Assembly (NCBI RefSeq): GCF_004664715.2
Contig: NC_051069.1
Coordinates: forward strand, 71,074,647 to 71,138,646
Length of the DNA stretch: 64,000 nt
DNA from: Peromyscus leucopus
Lineage: Eukaryota; Chordata; Mammalia; Rodentia; Cricetidae
Reading direction: 5' to 3'
This document shows positions 49,340 through 61,499 of this stretch, piece after piece (the stretch's first letter is position 1; each line of letters begins with the position of its first letter). The translations under genes and the position numbers were made by a program. A model generated the notes under the pieces. The model saw nothing but the letters and a program-made list of their open reading frames with translations, did not search any database and had not been told where the DNA came from.

Positions 49340-49430
49340 TATCAGTAGGTATAAGGATAAAACAATGTAGCATGTGTGAAGTACTTCCCCCATTGCCTGG
49401 TACATAGTAGGTACTGTATGACCTCTTACA
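49340..49430 (+). mobile_element. MIR SINE relic
   Basis: 'cccccattgcctggtacata' and 'gtaggtactgtatgacc' correspond to the conserved late MIR segment. Confidence 0.5.
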
Positions 49431-50025
49431 TTTTTTTTCTTGCTAGTAGAAACAATGATTTTTTGTATGTTAATATTATAAGAGTGATTGTCATTATTAC
49501 ATATCCCTCAACTAAAGAAAGAGTTTAGCTAAAAACAGTTTAGGAAAGAACACTCTGAGACATGCTCATGGCTAGCAAGGATCAGAAACCTAAGTAGATA
49601 CACAGGAGAAGATAAAAAGCCAAAGAACAGTGGACACTGTGGATGCTAGCAGCAATGAGACAAGGCATTTGGTATATAGAGGGAACTGTTTTCTGGTTGT
49701 CGTACTGATTTCAGTTTTAGTTCTAAGGACAATTTATGCAGGTACATGTTGTAGTTTCACTTTCTTTGTTATTCTGATAATACTCAGCATATAGAGCAGA
49801 TATTAGTTTGATTTGTTTTCCCTAGTTATGCATGTTCGGCATTTATGTAATTTTGACAACTGGACTTAAGGGCTCCTGTAAGCTGACCAGCAGTGCAACT
49901 CCTTAATAGTGAAAGGCTACACTTGGGTATCTTAAACCATTATACATTAATTATGTACTCATAAAAAATGTCCTCCATGAAAATCACACATATACAACTA
50001 AATATACCCTTAGATTTTGCTTTGT
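49431..50025. other. Unique noncoding sequence
   Basis: Nothing recognised. Confidence 0.45.
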
Positions 50026-50222
50026 AAAATTAATAGGAACAGCTGGGCGTTGGTGATGCACGCCTTTAATTCCAGCACTTGGGAGGCAGAGCCAGGCGGG
50101 TCTCTGTGAGTTTGAGGCCAGCCTGGTCTACAGAGTGAGATCCAGGAAAGGCACAAAGCTACCCAGAGAAACCCTGTCTCGAAAAACCAAAAAAAAAAAA
50201 AAAAAAAAAAATTAATAGTAAC
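50026..50222 (+). mobile_element. B1 SINE with TSD
   Basis: Body 50041-50207 with pure A tail. Flanks aaaattaataggaac (50026-50040) and aaaattaatagtaac (50208-50222) match at 14 of 15. Confidence 0.95.
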
Positions 50223-51899
50223 ATTAATAACAGAAGAATTCACAACACCGTTCATTAAACTTTGTTCTTAATATGTCCATCTTCTTTCTTCACATAAAAA
50301 TGTTGTTTGATTTCTGCATTTTGGGATTCAAATAATTATAGATGCTGAGAATAATGAAAAGGAAATGAAAGCAAGACTCTAAACTTGCCCCCAGTCTTGC
50401 AGTCAAAAGATAGTCAAATCTGTGGAGAAAAACTCCAGAGAATGAATCTGATACTGGATACTGGATAACCTAGGCCCCATGGGGATGGGATGGGTAAATG
50501 CATTCTCCATGCTTACTCATCTTCCTGCTGTCATCTAGAAGACTAGAAGTAGCTGTGCCCAAATGAAGTGCAACATGAGCAGTTCAGTGATAAGGTACTG
50601 GAAATTAGGTACCAAGAAGCCCAGGCCTGTGAAAGCAAAGGAGAGAGGCCTCAGAGCAAACTGATGCTGCTGACACCTAGATCATGGACTTAGCCATTGG
50701 AGCTGTGAGAACATAGCTATCTGTCGTTTGGGTCACCCAAGCCATGTTACCTCGTCGCAGCATCCCTGCAAAACCAATGCAGTCAGAGTGGACTTCTGAA
50801 AAGTGCCATCTGAATGCTAGTCTGCCTGAAATAAGGGAATGAGCCCGGTATTGTCTGAAGAGAAAATAATGGAGAAAGGGCCGCAAACCCAAAGTCTTGA
50901 TGCACTGAGGACACCGTGTACTTGGGATAAATATCTGGTTAATACATGAAGTGGCTGATTGGATGGTAAAGGGGATATTCAGTACTCTCGTGATGAATTG
51001 GGGGACATTGAAGTAAACAATATGTGCTTGGAATCTCACACAAAATCCAGAAATTCCTTCCTGGGATGGCTTTGGAGGACAGGGCCAGCAGAGACATGAT
51101 ACTGTTTTTTTTCTCCAAACTGTCCCAACAAAAATGGGAGAGGAGGGGGTTAAGGTTTACAGTGTATTCCTAAGTAGGAAGAACAAGCTCAGATGGGAGC
51201 TAAGATGCAGAAGGACACAGATGAGCTTGTCCCCTCAAGGGAAACATTTTGGTGTTGTTAACATGGAGAATCCCAAAGAGAGTGCACACAACCACTCTCC
51301 ACACAACCACTCTCAGTTCAGCTTGCTTAAGCCAGACGATACCCCTGACAAGTGCCACTTATTTACAAAGCTCTGTGTCCAAACTGTAAAGCTAAAGGTT
51401 GTGTCTTTCATTTGACTTCCCTTAATTCTAGAATGACTTTTTTATTTAAGGCATTTGAACAGGGACAATATTAGAAGAGAACAGATAATTACATGCCATT
51501 CAAACTGTTGACAAAAAATGGATGTAATTATGGCCTGGGTGAAGCTGCGATATGCTGGCTTCAAGCAGGAAGTCACATTATTAGTTCTTTACAGCACACA
51601 AATGCGGTTTCTAAAGAAGCTTGTGTTTTGAATTCCTTATGAATACACCTCCCCGAACTGCGCTCTGGTAATAGATGATTAAAATGACTTCTTAAAGCAA
51701 CTTTTGCCATACAATTGTTTCAGACTACAGACAGATACAAGTTTGCATTTGGGGAGATGTGGGAAAGGGGATGCATTGCTGGGAAATGATTGTGAGGGCA
51801 AAGGTTGCATCACCTGCAACTGAGCTGCTGCAGACCTCTTCGACAAAGCTCTGTGCAGCCCACGTGAACCAGGAAAATGTCTCTTAAAGGAGCCACTCA
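50223..51899. other. Mostly unique noncoding sequence
   Basis: Holds a 120-codon minus frame (50677-51039) with no domain that I recognise and a 93-codon plus frame (51134-51415). A 15-bp tandem duplication lies at 51285-51314. Neither frame has good gene support. Confidence 0.4.
51285..51314 (+). repeat. 15-bp tandem duplication
   Basis: cacacaaccactctc occurs twice in tandem without mismatch. Confidence 0.95.
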
Positions 51900-52737
51900 T
51901 TTGTTTGGCGCCAGCAAACAGAAGCTGTGCAGCCTTGGCTGCTAGCTCCATCCCATTTTGGCTTTTTTATAGTCCCAGTCCATCTGTGCCTCCTGTCTCT
52001 GCCCACCAGCCTAGAGGCCACAGTGTCCTGGGGCCTGAGGCTCTCAGTTGCTTTATGTCACAAGGACTCAAGGTACCTCCCCACCGCTATGAGGTTTCCA
52101 TTCACCACCCAGAGAGCCCTGTTGCCTATTCTGCCAGTGGCTTTGTGTCCTCTGGGTGCTACCTTACTTGCACAGCCAAATGCCAATCTCAGGGCAGCCC
52201 CATGCCTCTACTTCACCCCGTTGCTGGGAGCTCTGGCTGGCCTGGCTTTCATCACATCTCCGCTGCCATTCAGCCTGCCCAGCGATGGTGCCCCTGGAGT
52301 CTGAGTGATGTCCATGCTAGGTCAGCCGCTGCTCCCGCTGCTGCTGCTTGTGGTGGGGGCTTCTGAAGCTGCTGCTCTTTCTTGGACTGCTAAGTCTGCA
52401 GTGGCTACCCAGCCCCTAACGCTGCTATCTGCATCCTAGGTCCTGCACTGGAGACCTATCCAATCTATCCTAAATTGCTTTCTATTATACCTAAGCCTAC
52501 ATTTCTCAAATCTCACAAAAACTTTTATGATCTACTAATATGCAACTTTGGACCTAACTTAGTAGAGAGAGAGAGATTCTTGCTGCAGCCTACTATTACC
52601 CTGTTCTGTATTTACAATTTGATTCCCAAAGAAAATAAAATCACTGCACCCAATTAATTATCTGAGCATGCCTAGTTAACTTGCAGTGTTTCTTCCCTTT
52701 TATCTTCTGTACCCAAGTTCCACATTCTAGCACCATA
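51900..52737 (-). mobile_element. Probable decayed ERV internal/leader sequence
   Basis: Lies immediately 3' (in sense) of the LTR at 52738. A primer-binding-like TGGTGC starts at 52735 on the minus strand, two bases after the LTR end. No gag, pol or env frame is visible on the minus strand. The GC-rich plus frames (51905-52366 and 51927-52304) overlap in different registers and show no domain. The lower boundary is a guess. Confidence 0.4.
52718..52735 (-). promoter_or_regulatory. Decayed retroviral primer-binding site
   Basis: Starts TGGTGC on the minus strand, separated by TA from the LTR end. TGGTGC matches the start of a tRNA-Phe-type primer site used by IAP-like elements; later bases are changed. 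Confidence 0.45.
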
Positions 52738-53107
52738 TGTGGGAGTCCAGCTCTGACCTGTTGAAGGGTTCTTGGCGGGAGGAGAGAGGAATGAGTAAGT
52801 GTAAGATAGAAATATAGTAGATGACAAGAAAAACAGAGACACAGGAAAGCTTCAGGAGGGTTCTAGGTCAATACCTTGTCACCTTGAGGTTTATTCCAAA
52901 GGGCTTATACAATACCAAGGAGCAAGGCAAAAGATCTCCCCTTTTCAAGATCAAAGCACAAAGTACTGTCAAATGTAGACCATTCAAAATACCTGGTAAC
53001 CATATCCATGGCCAAATCATCCTATTATGTAGTCCCTGGGTAAAGCAAGCTCGGATTCTCTGACCTTGAATAAGGTCTTACTAGGGAGCCTCTGTGGGCC
53101 CCCATAT
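52738..53107 (-). mobile_element. 5' LTR of a truncated ERV, antisense
   Basis: Sense ends with GACTCCCACA. A TATA-like 'tataagcc' and AATAAA lie close together in sense (reverse of about 52890-52910) followed by a U5-like T/C-rich stretch. The U3 start near 53100 is approximate and could extend to 53257. Confidence 0.65.
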
Positions 53108-54589
53108 CCTTCCAAGGGGATTCTATAGTAATATAGTGACACACCTGCTAGTCTTCATGCTGTTGGTATATCTGGAGGGCCCCTGAGGGTTTGGTCTTGG
53201 CACAAGTCTGGCAGGAGGGGTGGATCTGTGCAGGAACCGGCAAGCGTCTGTAAAACAACTGGAACAGACTTACATCTTGGTTTCATAGCAAAAACTATGG
53301 CTTTGAGTTAAAATGTGTGAACATTTTCTAGGGCCTGGTTTCGACCCAATGAAACACATCTTTAAATGTATAACTAGAGGAAATATTCTGAATGGAAGTG
53401 GTTGAATGAGCGAAGGAGGAGGAGGGAGGCTTCCATACCCTCTCTAATGCTAACCTGTCTCTAAGAGCTGGGGACAGTAAAGTCCACAGAAATTTAAGGG
53501 CTCCCAAGACTGTTTGTAGTCAGTGCTCTACCAGTTTATCAAAACTGTATTTATCAATGTTAAAACTCTGAACCTCTGAAGCTACATCTGAAACCAGTTT
53601 ATCCTGTACCATGTAGTGTATGAATGAGTCACACCTGTCTGTACTTTTAACTGGAAACTTACTGATATGCTACCAAGGTTCTTGTAGCCTTGGGGTTGGG
53701 GGAGAGATCTGTTAATTGACAAATCTGTTAGTACCCAGGTCATCAAACACCATCATATCTGAGAAGGATAAGTAAGTGAACAGAAGTGAGACAGTTTTCC
53801 TATCTGTACATAAACAAACTTTAAAGCACCTGTTCCTTTTATCTAATTCACCAGGAGACACAGCTGATTGATTACTGAGGGCAGTCCATAGTAAAAATTT
53901 ACATTGAAATCTCTTCTGTGAGTTTATTTTTTTTCTAATATGGTAATAAGGTTACTTATGTCTAGACCTAATAGTAGATCTAGGAGAGGGAGATCTGTGG
54001 TCTGAATTTAGAAATATCAAGGTAATAACAATTGATATAAGGGCCTAATTTATCTTGTGTAAATTATTGTGAAAGAGCCACTAATTTAAGTCCAAAAATA
54101 GGTATTAATCATTTAAGAAAAATTATGCTTTAAAATTAAATGCCAAAAGAATTACATAAATGTCCATTTTCAGTTTAACTATGTATTTTACATAAATATA
54201 TATTAATATACACATAAGCTTTATTGTCATTTGAAAAATAAATGTAATTGACACTATCAGAAAGCCAGGTAGGCTGCCAGCAGACCTTCTCGTCTCTCTT
54301 TCCCCCAGATCCCATCCTGCAGCAGTCTAGTCCCTAGAGCTACAACATAACACCAGCTGCAGCCTTGCCTCCTTGCACCCATATCTCCTGTGAATCCCAC
54401 TGACCATTTCCTCTCCCAACTCACTGTATCTCAGACCCCAATTCCAGTAGGCAGCCTCTGCTAATACAAGTGCCCTAAATCCCAGGGTAACAAGTAGTCT
54501 GAAGGCAGACCCACACTTTTACTGCTCCTGAAATCTGATTACTTCCCCTCCCCCCCAGTCTCATCACCAGCTCTACTAATTTCCCACTT
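53108..54589. other. Unclassified noncoding sequence
   Basis: 53108-53260 may be LTR U3. 54250-54590 is C-rich and has the look of a dispersed rodent sequence next to the L1, but I cannot name it. No gene recognised. Confidence 0.4.
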
Positions 54590-54980
54590 TCCTCTCTAGA
54601 AAAAGATAATCCAAGCAAATGGACCTAAGAAGCAAGCTGGCATAGTCATTTTAATATCTAACAAAATAGACTTTAACCCAAAACTAATCAAAAGAGATAA
54701 GGAAGGACACTACATACTCATCAAAGGGAAAAATCACCAAGATGACATTTTAATTCTTATGCCCCCAAACAAAATGGCACTCACGTTCATAAAAAGATAC
54801 TCCTACAGCTTAAATCACATATTGATCCTCATACACTGTTAGTGGGAGACTTCTGTACCCCACTCTTACCAATAGACAGGTCATCCAGATAAAAAACTAA
54901 ACCCCGAAATACTGGAGCTAACAGGTGTTCTAACCAAATCGACCTAACAGATATTTACCAAACACACACAGATATTTACC

Positions 54981-54982
<2 letters not shown>

Positions 54983-55026
<44 letters not shown>
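54983..55026 (+). repeat. (CA)n microsatellite inside L1
   Basis: Pure CA run after a duplicated 'agatatttacc' (54949 and 54970 region). Confidence 0.95.
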
Positions 55027-55028
<2 letters not shown>

Positions 55029-55368
55029 TACCATCTTCTCTGTACTCATGGAACCACTCCAAAATTAACCATGTACTCAGATACAAAGCAAGTCTCACCA
55101 GATATAACAAAATTGAAATAATTCCCTGCATCCTTTCAGAACTCCACAGATTAAAGCTGAATATGAACAACAACAGAAAGCTTACAAACTTATGGAAATT
55201 GAACAGCTCTCTACTGAATGAAAAATAGATCAGGACAGAAATAAAGAAATTGAAGACTTTCTAGAATTCAATGAAAATGAATATAGAGAATACCCAAACT
55301 TATAGGAACAATGAAAGCAGTGCTAAAAGGAAAGTTCATAGCACTTAGTGCCTATATTTAAAACAAAG

Positions 55369-55590
55369 ATGGGAGGCAACTACTATCTTTTTTTCTTTCT
55401 TTTCCTTCTGATTAGTAATTTCATATTACACTGTAAGTTGAGCTTGTGTTACCTTGCAAATGACATTTCACTAAATTGAAACTAAATTTAATCATATGCC
55501 ATTGTGAATGTGGTTTTATCTCTTAGGAATATTTTTTACTCTGAAAACATTCTAAGTCAAACATTTTAAATTTTGAAATAAAAATGGGAG
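55369..55590 (+). mobile_element. 208-bp retrocopy-like insertion in L1
   Basis: The L1 text breaks at 55375 and resumes at 55584. The insert (55376-55583) has no L1 identity, ends in 'ttttgaaataaaa' with an AATAAA-type end and is flanked by atgggag on both sides (55369-55375, 55584-55590). This suits a 5'-truncated processed transcript 3' end. The source gene is not recognised. Confidence 0.6.
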
Positions 55591-57621
55591 ATTTCATGCC
55601 AGCAACTTAACAGCAAACCCCAAGAGCTCTAGAACAAAAGAATGTAATCACACCTAAAAGGAGAAGACAGCAAGAAATAATCTAACTGAAGGCCAAAATC
55701 ATTAAAATAGAAACAAAAACAACAATACACAGAATCAATGAGGCAAAGAGTTGGTTCTTTGAGAATATCAACATGACAGACAAAACTTTATCCAAACTAA
55801 CTAAAAGACACAGACAGACTATCCAAATTACAAAATCACAAATGAAAAGTGGATATAACAACAGACACCAAGGAAATCCAGAGAATCATATGGACATACT
55901 TTAAAAACCTTAATCCACCAAATTGGAAATTCTAAAAGAAATGAATAATTTTCTCAAGAGTTCCTATTTACAAAAGTGAAATCAAGATCAGATGAAATAT
56001 TTAAATAGACCTATAACCTCTAGTGAAATAGAAGCAGTCATTAAAAGTCTCCCAAACAAAAGAAGCTCAGGGATAGATGGTTTTAATTCAGAATTATACC
56101 AGCTTTTCAAAGAAGAGTTAAAGCCAAATTATTAGTCCTCCAAATATTCCACAAAATATAAACAGAAGGAACATTACACATTTCATGAGGCCACAGTTAT
56201 CCTGATAGATACCCAAGCTACAGAAGGAGTCAACAAAGAAAGAGAACTACAGACCAATCTCCCTCATGAACAATGATACAAAATATTCAATAAAATATTG
56301 GCAAACAGACTCCAAGAACACATCAAAAAATTATCCACCATGATTAAGTAAGCTTCATACCAGAGATGCAGGGTTGGTTCAGTATACAAATATCAGTAAA
56401 TGTAATCCACAATATAAACAAACTGAAAGACACAAACCACAAGATCATCTCATTAGATGAAGTAAAGGTCTCTGACAAAATCCAACACCCCTCCATGATA
56501 AAAGTTCTGGAGTGATCCAGAGATAAAGGGCATACTTAAACATAATAAAGGCTATTTACTGCAAGCCTATAGCTGCTATCAAACTAAATGGAGAAAAACT
56601 CAAAGCAATTCCACTAAAATCAGGAACAAAACAAGGTTGTCCACTCTCTCCATATCTATTCAATATAGTACTTGAAGTTTTGACTAGAACAATAAGACAT
56701 ATGAAAGAAATCAAGAGGATAAACATTGAAAAAGAAGAAGTCAAAGTGTTATTATTCATAGATGATAGTCTACATAAGTGACTCTAAAAATTCCACCAGA
56801 GAACTCCTGTAGCTGATAAACACTTCTAGTGAGGTATCAGGATATAAGATTAACTCACAAAAGTCGGTGGCCCTCCTATATACAAAAGACAAACAGACTA
56901 AGAAATCAGGGAAACAACACCCTTCACTATAGTTTCAAATAATATAAAATATCTTGGCGTAGCTCTACCGAAGCAAGTGAAAGTTTCGTATGGTAAAACT
57001 TCACCTCTTTAAGAAAGAAACTGCAGAAGTATCAGAAGATGGGAAGCTTTCCCATGTTCCAAATTGATCAGTGGCATTAACATAGTAATAATGGCTAACC
57101 TACCAAAAACAATCTACAGATTCAATGCAATCTGATCAAAATCCCAATTTTTTTTTCAGACCTTGAAAGGACAATTCTCAACTTCATGTGGAAAAACAAA
57201 AAACGCAGGACAGCTAAAATAATCCTGAACAATAAAAGAACTGCTGGAGGTATCATCAGTTCTGATTTCAAGTTGCACTACATATTTATATTAATAAAAA
57301 CTTCATGGTATTGGCATAAAAGCAGATATGTTGATCAATGGAATCTACTTGAAGACTGAGACATAGACCAAAACATATGGACACCTAATATTTGATAAAG
57401 AAGCCATAAATATACAATTGAAAAAAAGAAAGCATCTTCAGCAAATGGTGCTGGTCTAAATGGATGTCAGCATATAGATGATTGCAAATAGATCCATATC
57501 CATCATCCTATGCAAAACTCAAGTCCAAGTAGTCAAAGGCTTCAACATAAAACCAGATACATTGAACCTGATAGAAGAGAAAGTGGGGGCTAACCTTGAA
57601 CACATTGACACAGGAGATAAC

Positions 57622-57975
57622 TTTTTTTATTTTATTATTTTTTTTTCCTTTTATTTTATTTTACAATACCATTCAGTTCTACATATCAGCCACAGATTCC
57701 CTTGTTCTCCCCACTCCTGCCCCCCTCCCCTTCCCCCCAGCACACTCCCTATTCCCACCTCCTCCAGGGCAAAGCCTCCCCACAAGACTGAGATCGACCT
57801 GGTAGACTCAGTCCAGGCAGGTCCAGTCCCCTCATCCCAGACTGAGCCAAGCGTCCCTGCATAAGCCCCAGGTTTCAAACATCCAACTCAAGCAATGAGC
57901 ACAGGACCCGGTACCACTGCCTAGATGCCTCCCAAACAGATCAAGCCAATCAACTGTCTCACCTATTCAGAGGGC
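57622..57975 (-). mobile_element. L1 3' fragment inserted antisense in L1
   Basis: Starts with a T-rich run (reverse poly-A), then 'ctacatatcagccacagatt', a C-run block and 'cctccagggcaaagcctccc' typical of a young cricetid L1 3' end in reverse. The host L1 text resumes at about 57976. Plus frames at 57478-57864 and minus 57651-57878 lie in this insertion. Confidence 0.75.
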
Positions 57976-58205
57976 TCTTGAGCAGAACACCTGTAGTGCA
58001 GGCGCAGACACAAAGATCAACAATTAATAAGTGGGACCTCATGAAACCGAAATGCTTCTCTAAGGGAAAGGATACCATCTATCAAAGTGGCCACCTGCAG
58101 AATGGGAACACATTTTCACCAACTCCACATCTGACAAAAAAAATAATAATAATCCAATTAAAATGGGGAACAGATCTAAACAGAATTCTCAATAGCAGAA
58201 GTGGG

Positions 58206-59224
58206 AAGGAGCTAGGAATAGTAGAAGGAGGGGAAACTATGATCAGGTTATAATGTATGAGAAAGCAATCTGTTTTCAACAAAAGAAAAAATAATGAATG
58301 CAATCATACAACTTTATGGTCACTTATTGCAAATGTGAGTGTCCATGTTTTCAAATTTCATTTTTAGTCTTTACATTCCTTCCGATTTCTATTGATCTGA
58401 GCCCACTAACAGATGAAATAGCTCAAAATCTTATGGACAAGTATATCAGAAAAAAATCTTTCAATAGTTAAACTGCCAATTTTCCAAAGACAGTGAAAGC
58501 AGGCCCTTTTCCCATGGGCTATTCAGTTCCTGGTTGCTAGAAGTGGAAATTTTCTTCATGCCATTTGCCAATCCCTGGGGGTTTATATACAACAGATTAG
58601 TGATTTAGTCTCAATTGACTATGTTAAATATTGATCCTTAAAAAAGTCAGCTCCAGAATTTTCAAAACAAATACCTAACAATCATTAATTCCCATGACTT
58701 GTAGAAGCATCTTTCCCTCAGGGCTTGGCTTTGGAGAGGGTAGAAACACTGTGCTGTAGAACACAAACATGTTTCTGTAGAACTCACCAAGAGGAGAGCT
58801 GTAAAAACAACATTAGGTGGTTTGGGAATGACTCCCTCTCAAGATGTTTATTTTTGTGGGGTCACAATACAAGATCTGCGAGGGAACCAGAATGTTGCTT
58901 GGGAGAGATCATTCCTATTACAGCTATTCTAAAAACTTACTGCTCTACATCACAACTAAATGGCCCAGCTGTAACAGATTGAACAAGATAGAAATAAATG
59001 GCGAGTGTCTAACAATGACACAGCACATTTTATAAATGCATCTAGCAATGATTTCACACTGACTGCATTTCAAAGAATTTTATTTTTGTGATCTGAAGAC
59101 ATTATTACATTCAACTGGTAAATAAAGCAAACATATAGTAAATATTATGGTTGTCAGTATCCCATATGTGAAGAATTAAACAATGAATTAGTCATAAGTG
59201 TTTTCCTGACGAAAATGATTTGAA
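58206..59224. other. Unique noncoding sequence
   Basis: Nothing recognised. Frames at 58725-59035 overlap in two registers. Confidence 0.45.
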
Positions 59225-59640
59225 ATTTTATATATAATTTAAAATTGTTTTGACATCATAATATAATTATATCATTTCCTGGGTTCCCTTTTCTTCCTGC
59301 AACCGTTCCTATGTACTCTGCTGCTTTCATTCAAATTCAGGGCCTCTTTTTCATTAATTGTTGTTACGTGTGTGTGCGCGCGCACGCGCGCGCGCACACA
59401 CACCTAAATATAAAAAAAAAAAACCAACAAAACACCCTGCTTGGTCTGTGTACTGTTACCTGTATGTATGTTTTCAGGGCTACCCCTTTGGTTTTCAATA
59501 ACTGGTGCACCTTCTCTGAGGAAGACTATTTCACTGACTCAGTGTTCCTCAGTTCCTGTGGTTCTTTGTCTAGAATTGAAGTCTCACCAACTTGATGCCT
59601 CAGTCTTTGTTTAACTAAAAGGGACTATAATTAAAGAGTG
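59225..59640 (-). mobile_element. L1 3'-end fragment, antisense, with Z-prone tract
   Basis: 'tattcaaattcagggcctct'-type text near 59330 and 'ttttcagggctacccctttg' near 59470 suit rodent L1 3' UTR in reverse. It contains the alternating tract at 59367-59403. Confidence 0.65.
59367..59403 (+). repeat. Alternating GT/GC/AC tract
   Basis: Nearly self-complementary alternating purine-pyrimidine: GT repeats, GCGCGC/ACGCGC centre, then AC repeats. Confidence 0.95.
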
Positions 59641-59888
59641 AGCTTATACTTCTTAATGAAATTTCAGAAATAAGCAGAAATTATGGAGACATTTCAAAAT
59701 ATAAATAGTAATTATTTTTAAAGTTTCATAAAATTGATAGCTGGCCATTACTAATCTGGGCTAAAAGCTGTTTTTAAAAGCTAAATTATAAATAGCCACT
59801 TTATTTTATGATCAGTGTTTTAATATTAAATGCTATACAAGTAATTTTCAGGACTTTGTTCTTTCTCTTTTTCTGTTTTACTTTTTTT

Positions 59889-59946
59889 TGTGTGTGTGTG
59901 TGTATGGACCAGTTAAAGTGAATTTTATTTACACACACACACACAC
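59889..59946 (+). repeat. (TG)n and (AC)n inverted pair
   Basis: (TG) at 59889-59903 and (AC) at 59931-59946 are complementary inverted tracts separated by about 27 bases, so a hairpin is possible. Confidence 0.85.
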
Positions 59947-61499
59947 AACTTTGAACTATATGACTGTTTTATTGACTCAAATCTGATAATGCCTAACATG
60001 ATCTACCAAAGGTCTGGGTCTGGGCATCTTTTGTTTTGTTTTGCTTTGTTTTCAGTGCTTGAGATTGAATTTGGATCTGCAAATGTGAGGCAAATGGACA
60101 GTACTATCCTGTATCCTGGAGAGGTGCATTTTCAAATTTATGCTTTTGAGAATGTGATCATATGACCACATATAGACATTTACTGACAGTGGAAAGCATT
60201 TGAATCTTTGTGAGAAGTATATGCTAGTAAGATAGCCATTGCCCCTCCTGGCTGTGGGGTGAGGGGCTCTGCTTTTCATCTGTGGAACCTGTATTTGTTC
60301 CCCTGAGTTCCCCAGGAGCTAGCTGTCACCAAAGTGACTGTTAGGGCAGCATAAGGAAGCCATTCCAATAAGCTGTTCTGGTTACGAAACTGTGCCTTAG
60401 AATGAGACACACATTATAATTGATGAAAATCAGAAAAGCCAATGAAGCAACAGAAGCAGAGCACTCTCTAAAGCCGGATTCCTCCGTCGTACCACTTCAC
60501 ACAATTGGAGAGATAAATTATTTACACAGCTGCTCACTCCATGCTTACACTACTAGAGCATGAGCCCTGCGATGGCAAGAACTCTGTCAGTTGTATTGTA
60601 TGCATCTTTAAAAACAAAAGCATTTAGGGGACTTTATATTTGTACCATTGCACATAAAAATTATGCATAGTTTTAATTATAAAATTTGGCAGCGAATAAA
60701 TGAGGATGCATTGTTTTTCCACGGACTTGTGCTAAGCATACAAGTCACTTTCTTGCTTACCCTGCAAGTTCCTGTAAAGAGCTTAGCAGCATATCCTTGA
60801 CCCCTTCAGTGACACTAGTTATGAAAGAAGACACCACCCATCCTCCATGATCGAGAAGCAGGCAGCCTATGGAGGGATGAGAATATCTCCTAACAACACA
60901 GGGAGTGTGCTGGTAGACCTCCTCATGGTAGTTCTAAGTAAAACAATGTCAGAAAACTAGGCACACGTTTTCCTTTAGAATGTGCTCACCTTATTAGTGG
61001 TTCATGAGTTCTGAAACAAAAAATCTATTAGGTTATATATGTAGGAAGTCAGACAGATTTTATATGGATTTTAATTAAGATTAAAACTGCAGTCACCATA
61101 ATGTTGTATTATTTCTTTAGTATATGTTTATGTTTGTTTAGTGATGTCAAATAAATGTGTCTTGTTAAAAACATTTAACATTTTTTTCTAACAGTAACAA
61201 TTGAATTGTCTTTTAAATCTTGTGTTCATCATGTTTATCACTTACTAGACTTAGTAAAGTGTTCTGCAGGATACTGATTCTCCATGAATAAACACAATGT
61301 CATTCTATGTTCAAAATGTCTTACGCTCATTTGCTGAAAGCAGATCCAGGTTTCAGGTTGAATTATGTGTCTTCAAGGGGAGACTTTCAATTTTTCCTGT
61401 TCTCTGCTTTCCTTAGACAGAGCTCTTTTTCTGAATAAACCGCCCAGGTCTGATGTTTACTGAAACACACAGTAAAATGCACTTTCAAAAAATTACATC
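59947..61499. other. Mostly unique noncoding sequence
   Basis: No family named. A 75-codon minus frame at 60052-60279 has no recognisable domain. Confidence 0.45.

Larger units (their letters stand above)
54590..58205 (+). mobile_element. Decayed L1 LINE, ORF2 region, sense
   Basis: Conserved ORF2 stretches occur in order: the endonuclease-to-linker region (54600-55350), the reverse transcriptase segment including a 'ttggcaaacagactccaaga' stretch at about 56298-56317, the catalytic loop near 56746-56766 and the C-terminal part with 'gggacctcatgaaaccgaaa' at 58033. Many stops and frameshifts interrupt it, so it is inactive. The catalytic motif reads F-I-D-D (56755-56766) rather than F-A-D-D. 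The element lacks both ends as visible. Two later insertions (55376-55583 and 57622-57975) and a (CA)n expansion split it. Confidence 0.93.

Noticed and set aside
57478..57878. 128-codon plus and 75-codon minus frames
   Set aside because: Both lie across decayed L1 ORF2 and an antisense L1 3' insertion.
54590..58205. Active L1 with intact ORF2
   Set aside because: Many stops, frameshifts, two insertions and a changed catalytic motif.
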